From Desulfobulbaceae bacterium UBA5628 (GTDB taxonomy: Bacteria; Desulfobacterota; Desulfobulbia; Desulfobulbales; Desulfurivibrionaceae): DNA of 17,490 nucleotides. The stretch spans positions 18,738 to 36,227 of the forward strand of contig DIKC01000061.1 of assembly GCA_002421565.1 (NCBI GenBank), given 5' to 3'. The notes under the pieces are model-generated. The model made no database searches. It was not told the origin of the DNA and saw only the letters and a list, made by a program, of their open reading frames with translations. The stretch's first letter is position 1. Every line of letters starts with the position of its first letter. Positions 14,101-17,490 of the stretch are shown here, one piece after another. A program made the position numbers and the translations under genes.

Positions 14101-17100
14101 CCACCGGAGATGCCATGGGTTTTGGCTATGTAATTAGTGGAACCAGCCAAGACGGATTTCATGTCCACTCCGGGGCCAACGGATTTTCATATACCGATCC
14201 GGGAGGAGCGGACTGCTCCGCCTCTGGTGGATGCAAATGCCGCAACGACAGTAACCATGCTGCCTGCACGGTTGCCACCCCTACTTCCAGAACTTACAGC
14301 TTGGCATCATCGGATGCCTCCCTGCTCAAAGACCCCCTCTGGTACGCGGCCAAGTGGGGCAACTTCTTTGACAGCGACGGCGACGGCACCCCCAACATCA
14401 CCTCGGAGTGGGATCGGATCAACAACCTCACCGGCGAGCCGGTAGCGGACGGGATTCCCGACGGCTATTTCTACGCCGCCAACCCGGCCAAGTTGGAAGA
14501 GGCATTGAACCGGGTCTTTCTCTCCATTCTCCAGCGCACCTCATCCGGCACCGCGGCGGCGGTGGTTTCCAACAACGTCAGCGGCGAGGGCGCTTTGTAT
14601 CAGGCATTTTACGAACCGATGCGGCTGGATGCGGACGGCAACGAGGCATCATGGATCGGCACCGTCCAGGCGCTTTGGCTGGACAGCTACGGCCATCTGC
14701 GGGAAGACGCCGACGGCGACGCCATTCTCGATGATTACCAGACCGACAAAGTAATCGAGTTGTATTACGACGAGGTGGAGAACCGCACCCGGGTCAAACG
14801 CTTTACCAGTCTTGACCCCGATGTTTTCACCCCTTGGTTTATGGCCGGCGAGGTGACCGCCTATGATGCCGACACCCAAACCGCCACCATCACGGTCGAG
14901 GAAATTTATGACGGCACCGGCGGCGACGGGCCGTACAGCGAATGGACGGTTTACAATCTGACCCGGGACAAGGAAGGTGCGAGTTCCACCGCCATGAGCA
15001 TCGTTGCCGCCGGCAACAGCCTGAACTTCACGACTACCAGCGACGCCGGTCTCCAGGCGGGCGACCAGGTATTGCTCACCCATTATGAAACCACCATCCT
15101 GGAGCTGGAGGATGTGGCGGTGCTCTGGAACGCCCGCGAACAGCTTTATTTCGACGTTGCCACCGACCTGGCCCTGCAACGCGCATTCACCTTGACGGCC
15201 GACGGCGGCCGCCACATCAAGACCTGGATCGACGCGAATGCCGACGGGGTAGTGGCCGCCGACGAGGTGGTCGATTTTCTGCGCACCGAACCGCTGATCG
15301 GCACCTACAACGAACTCTTCGACCTGCCCAGCGAGGCCGAGGCCAAGGAACTGGTCGATTACATCCGGGGCAAGGAGCGGCCCGATTTCCGCTCCCGCAC
15401 CGTGGATTACGACGGCAACGGCGAGCAGGTAATGCGGCTTGGCGATATCATCAACTCCACTCCGGTGGTGGTGACCTCACCCCAGGAACGCTTCGATCTA
15501 CTGACCAACGACGCCTCCTACCGCACATTCTATCGCCAGTACAAAAACCGGCGCAATGTGATGTACGTCGGGGCCAACGACGGCATGCTCCACGCCATCA
15601 ACGCCGGCTTCTTCGTGCTTTCCTATTCGATGACCGGCACGGTCAGCGCCTATAACCAGACCACCGGCGACTTGACCCTGACCATCGACGAAAACTCCGG
15701 CTTTACCGGCGATGGCCCCTTCACCTCCTGGGTGGTGCGCAACACCGACAACAACCATAGCGGCAACAGCGCCACCTCCTTGGATATTGCCGGGGCGGGA
15801 TCAACGGTAAACCTCACGGTCAGCCCGGCCGGCGATTGGATCGAGAACGGCCAGGAGATCACGATCACCGCCCACGGAGACGCCCCCCGCTTCAGCACCA
15901 CCGGCAAAAAACATGACGGCTCGGCGGCGGTGGCCCACCCTCTGGGCAGCGAACTGTGGGCCTATGTGCCGTTCAACCTCCTCTCCCATCTCAAATGGCT
16001 TAAGGACCCCAACTACGAGCATGTCTATTACATGGACGGCAAGCCCCGCATCTTTGACGCCAAGATTTTTCCCAAGGATGCCGAACATCCCGGCCTGGAT
16101 TCCGACACCAAGGGCTGGGGCACGGTAATGGTGGTGGGCATGCGCTTCGGCGGCGGCCCGATGACGATCAGCGTCAATGGCAGCAACCGCACCCTCCGCT
16201 CCGCACTGGTGATCATGGACATCACCAACCCCGAAGCCGAACCCCGGCTGCTGGCGGAAATCCAGATCCCGGACGGCAGTTTCACTACTTCATCCATTGA
16301 GGTGATGACCTTTAAGAAAGACCCGGCCGACGAAAACGACAGCGACGATAACAAGTGGTACCTGATGTTCGGCTCCGGGCCGCTGGTCGATCCCCACACC
16401 ATCCCCAATCCGCGGGATGACATCAAGTTCGCCAAGCGGCAGAGCGTGGCCAGCCCCAGCGCCAAACTCTACATCATGGACCTTGAGCAATTGTTCACCC
16501 CCGCCAACCCGGCCACCCAACCGCCGGGCTGCACGGTGGTGACCACCAGCGCCGCCGCCGATGCGATCAGGATGTACCAGTGCGACACCGGGGTGGCCAA
16601 CGCCTTTGTCGGCGGGATCGGAGCGGTGGACTGGAACAATCCCTTGAACTACAAAGCGGACACCGTTTATTTCGGATTGGCCGGAGATGCCAATGCCAAT
16701 GCCGGCCGGCTGATGCGCCTGCCGGTCAACGAAAATGGCGATCCCGCCTCCTGGGGTAGCGTCAGCACTTTGATTGATACGGCCCAGCCCCTGATCTCGG
16801 TGCCCACCCCGGCCCTCGACAACAAAGGCAACAAATGGCTCTATTTCGGCACCGGCCGGCTGTACGTGAGCGACGACCACAGCAGTACCACCAGCCAAAG
16901 CCTCTACGGGGTCAAGGATGACTATAGCGGCACCGCGGTAGCCAAGGCCAACCTCTTTGATTCGACCGGAGTGCAGGTCTATACCAGCGGCAATATCAAA
17001 CGGGACGGGGTGGCGATTGCCGGGCTGCCGACCCTGTCGTCTCTGGAATCGGCCATTGATGCCAACACCTACAAAGGCTGGCATATGACCCTGCCGCCCA

Positions 17101-17490
17101 TTGAGGGGACGGCCTGGGTTGATCCGGCCACCCGCAGCCTCAGCGAGTCGGTACTTTTGGGCGGGGTGACCTTCAACACCGTTTACCAACCCAGCACCAA
17201 CCCCTGTTCCGGCGAAGGTTTCAGCCGTCTTTACGGCCTTTACTACAAAACCGGCACCGGCTACCACAGCCCCACGGTTTTCGGCACCGAAACCGAAGGC
17301 GAAGAAGAACTCGCAATCACCTTTATGAACCTGGGGCGCGGCTTTGCCACCACTCCGGCCCTCCATTCCGGGGCGGGACTCGGCGGCGGCAAGGTGGAGG
17401 CCTTTGTCCAGATGTCCACCGGCACCATCACCCAGGTCGAGGCGGGGATGCTCACCGGCAACATCCGCAGCGGCCGGGAATCGTGGCGGG
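11145..17490 (+). CDS. pilY1: Giant PilY1 pilus-tip adhesin, 3' end beyond window
   Basis: An open frame of 2115 codons from ATG 11145 (G-rich site 8 nt upstream) to the edge. Signal peptide 1-34 (ends D-A-F-A). Residues about 35-185 resemble the golvesin / Xly carbohydrate-binding-like domain (A-G-Y-Y-E-V-S-F-R-Y, G-G-G-A-W-I-V-L-G-S-Y-Y-F, A-D-A-V-K-F). Residues about 188-285 form a cadherin-like / tandem-95 domain (L-A-N-D-T-D, D-G-T-F-S-Y-T). From about 300 the PilY1 body starts, with G-N-F-L-N-W-A-S-M near 391. The C-terminal PilC/PilY1 propeller starts near G-D-I-I-N-S-T-P (1433) and Y-V-G-A-N-D-G-M-L-H-A (1474). EF-hand-like Asp loops lie at 1076 and 1188. Two homologous 82-residue modules sit at 1233-1314 and 1496-1577. 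The last visible motif, G-R-x-S-W-R, is usually close to the C-terminus. Its expected role is tip adhesion and control of retraction, with the minor pilins. Confidence 0.93.
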   Translation, partial: MKSPEAITYRMARHLLLTGLILLTLLFSVPDAFAVDIIIVDDGSTTTDTTGASQGFWMNTPGRWDGNILANVNAQGGSHRLNDHNTPREVRWYPGPLAEAGYYEVSFRYIVPSSSPETALPVIVMYNNGLSATHTINQSSGGGAWIVLGSYYFQAGVNANQYVSFTKPGGTSTKASADAVKFVKVVGNSAPVANPESMTVLANAAAAILDGDATTILANDTDIDANPLTAILVSGVSHGSLTLNADGTFSYTHNGDAATSDSFTYKANDGTDDSNVATVNITIVHPVNSVSSHTNNEFASIPINLISSVPPQVMITSSNDHQLFFKAFNDYSDLDDDGAIDTTYKHSITYYGYFDSGKCYDYSAANQRFEPKAATDADNYCTGGNSGYWSGNFLNWASMARIDIIRKVLFGGHRRVDTAADTVLERTYLPHDAHSWAKHYDGADLEKLTPFARSVNYDCDQGDLAGCAGDARLRGITLCNTTDVNGAVFSENVTEPPLIKVVKGNHSLWAGNERWQCTWRSGADYDNHEASNGNDPASTGIYASSDNPTYANGIGEKDYVARVQVCVDGLLGNEKCKRYPNGNYKPVGLLQIYGDDNQMYFGMIAGTYNKHVSGGEVIRNIGSMSDEINVNTNGTFSNVAAWAGGSQDNNQAEGLINAWSLYRVTGYDHSDGTYNSTQGDNCIWGLSADFSASDAVMADNRCQNWGNPFAEIFLQSIRYFSNQGVAGVFRSSSSTGITGLPTPLPWTDPLNTTNYCARLNVINMNSSLLSFDSDELDATSYGVKTIWNNADLPGDKTSKAMTDVVGDGEGIHGSQYFVGEVPGSTDGLCTAKTVNSLGDALGQCPELPRMRGSYRIAGLAHYAKAKDIRPSLTGTQTIDFYAVAMASATPTLEIPHPTSNETAVTIMPACRNTSLNPDANCAIVDFKIVSQTSDPVSGVGSGKVYINWEDSEQGGDFDQDLWGTLEYEINANTNTISVTTQVHAQSTGDAMGFGYVISGTSQDGFHVHSGANGFSYTDPGGADCSASGGCKCRNDSNHAACTVATPTSRTYSLASSDASLLKDPLWYAAKWGNFFDSDGDGTPNITSEWDRINNLTGEPVADGIPDGYFYAANPAKLEEALNRVFLSILQRTSSGTAAAVVSNNVSGEGALYQAFYEPMRLDADGNEASWIGTVQALWLDSYGHLREDADGDAILDDYQTDKVIELYYDEVENRTRVKRFTSLDPDVFTPWFMAGEVTAYDADTQTATITVEEIYDGTGGDGPYSEWTVYNLTRDKEGASSTAMSIVAAGNSLNFTTTSDAGLQAGDQVLLTHYETTILELEDVAVLWNAREQLYFDVATDLALQRAFTLTADGGRHIKTWIDANADGVVAADEVVDFLRTEPLIGTYNELFDLPSEAEAKELVDYIRGKERPDFRSRTVDYDGNGEQVMRLGDIINSTPVVVTSPQERFDLLTNDASYRTFYRQYKNRRNVMYVGANDGMLHAINAGFFVLSYSMTGTVSAYNQTTGDLTLTIDENSGFTGDGPFTSWVVRNTDNNHSGNSATSLDIAGAGSTVNLTVSPAGDWIENGQEITITAHGDAPRFSTTGKKHDGSAAVAHPLGSELWAYVPFNLLSHLKWLKDPNYEHVYYMDGKPRIFDAKIFPKDAEHPGLDSDTKGWGTVMVVGMRFGGGPMTISVNGSNRTLRSALVIMDITNPEAEPRLLAEIQIPDGSFTTSSIEVMTFKKDPADENDSDDNKWYLMFGSGPLVDPHTIPNPRDDIKFAKRQSVASPSAKLYIMDLEQLFTPANPATQPPGCTVVTTSAAADAIRMYQCDTGVANAFVGGIGAVDWNNPLNYKADTVYFGLAGDANANAGRLMRLPVNENGDPASWGSVSTLIDTAQPLISVPTPALDNKGNKWLYFGTGRLYVSDDHSSTTSQSLYGVKDDYSGTAVAKANLFDSTGVQVYTSGNIKRDGVAIAGLPTLSSLESAIDANTYKGWHMTLPPIEGTAWVDPATRSLSESVLLGGVTFNTVYQPSTNPCSGEGFSRLYGLYYKTGTGYHSPTVFGTETEGEEELAITFMNLGRGFATTPALHSGAGLGGGKVEAFVQMSTGTITQVEAGMLTGNIRSGRESWR
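14841..15086 (+). repeat. PilY1 duplicated module, copy A
   Basis: Codes for residues 1233-1314 of PilY1. Key residues are M-x-G-x-V-x-A-Y at the start, T-x-T-V-E-E, G-D-G-P-Y-S-E-W-T-V, then a Ser/Thr/Asn-rich strand region with A-A-G-N-S-L-N-F-T and an end G-D-Q-V-L-L-T. It stands between the F-T-S-L-D-P-D-V-F-T-P and V-A-V-L-W-N-A-R segments of PilY1. Confidence 0.7.
15630..15875 (+). repeat. PilY1 duplicated module, copy B
   Basis: Codes for residues 1496-1577 of PilY1, the same length as copy A. It repeats M-x-G-x-V-x-A-Y, T-G-D-L-T-L-T-I-D-E, G-D-G-P-F-T-S-W-V-V, G-A-G-S-T-V-N-L-T and G-Q-E-I-T-I-T. It lies between G-M-L-H-A-I-N-A-G and S-E-L-W-A-Y-V-P, two propeller motifs that are normally only some ten residues apart. 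Confidence 0.72.

Noticed and set aside
16290..17366. Minus-strand open frame of 358 codons opposite the PilY1 propeller
   Set aside because: Same cause: shadow of the pilY1 frame. No start signal and no domain.

Overview
This GC-rich window carries type IV pilus genes of a kind best known from Geobacter and its relatives (Desulfuromonadota / Desulfobacterota in the broad sense). The main pointer is a pilin of only 61 mature residues, encoded just upstream of a separate secreted partner that resembles Geobacter PilA-C. Two sigma-54 type -24/-12 elements with exact GG-N10-GC spacing support the assignment, because pilin genes in that group are driven by sigma-54 and PilR. I cannot name a genus; Desulfuromonadales or Desulfobulbales-type organisms are both possible.

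Layout. Positions 1-164 (+) hold the C-terminal end of an initiating polyprenyl-phosphate sugar transferase. From about 5060 down to 158 on the minus strand runs a pilin unit: sigma-54 promoter, pilA-N, pilA-C, a strong hairpin (terminator or attenuator), ABC ATPase, ABC-2 permease, a membrane-anchored TPR protein and an O-antigen-ligase-family membrane protein. The three genes from ATPase to TPR overlap by 4 nt at each junction. The ligase and the sugar transferase converge and overlap by 7 nt at their 3' ends. Upstream of the pilin promoter is an orphan ATPase/DUF4143 gene (5198-6313, minus strand) with an AT-rich leader.

On the plus strand follow a small secreted ComEA-like helix-hairpin-helix protein (6569-6829), a second sigma-54 element (6905-6920), a frameshifted gene of unknown family (7033-7454) and a tight minor-pilin operon: fimT/gspH, pilW, an AlbA_2/RecG-like ATP-binding regulator, pilV, pilX and a very large pilY1 that runs off the right edge. 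That last gene, from 11145 to the end, is the biggest object here, with more than 2100 codons.

How the parts fit. PilA-N and PilA-C would form the filament. FimT, PilW, PilV, PilX and PilY1 would form the priming tip complex with PilY1 as adhesin. The two sigma-54 elements suggest that filament and tip are co-activated. The sugar transferase and ligase suggest that pilin or surface glycan is decorated. ComEA suggests a link to DNA binding or uptake. The most unusual points are the split pilin, the regulator gene embedded between pilW and pilV, and the PilY1 architecture: an N-terminal golvesin-like domain, a cadherin-like domain, and two 82-residue modules that are copies of one another, one of them inside the C-terminal propeller.
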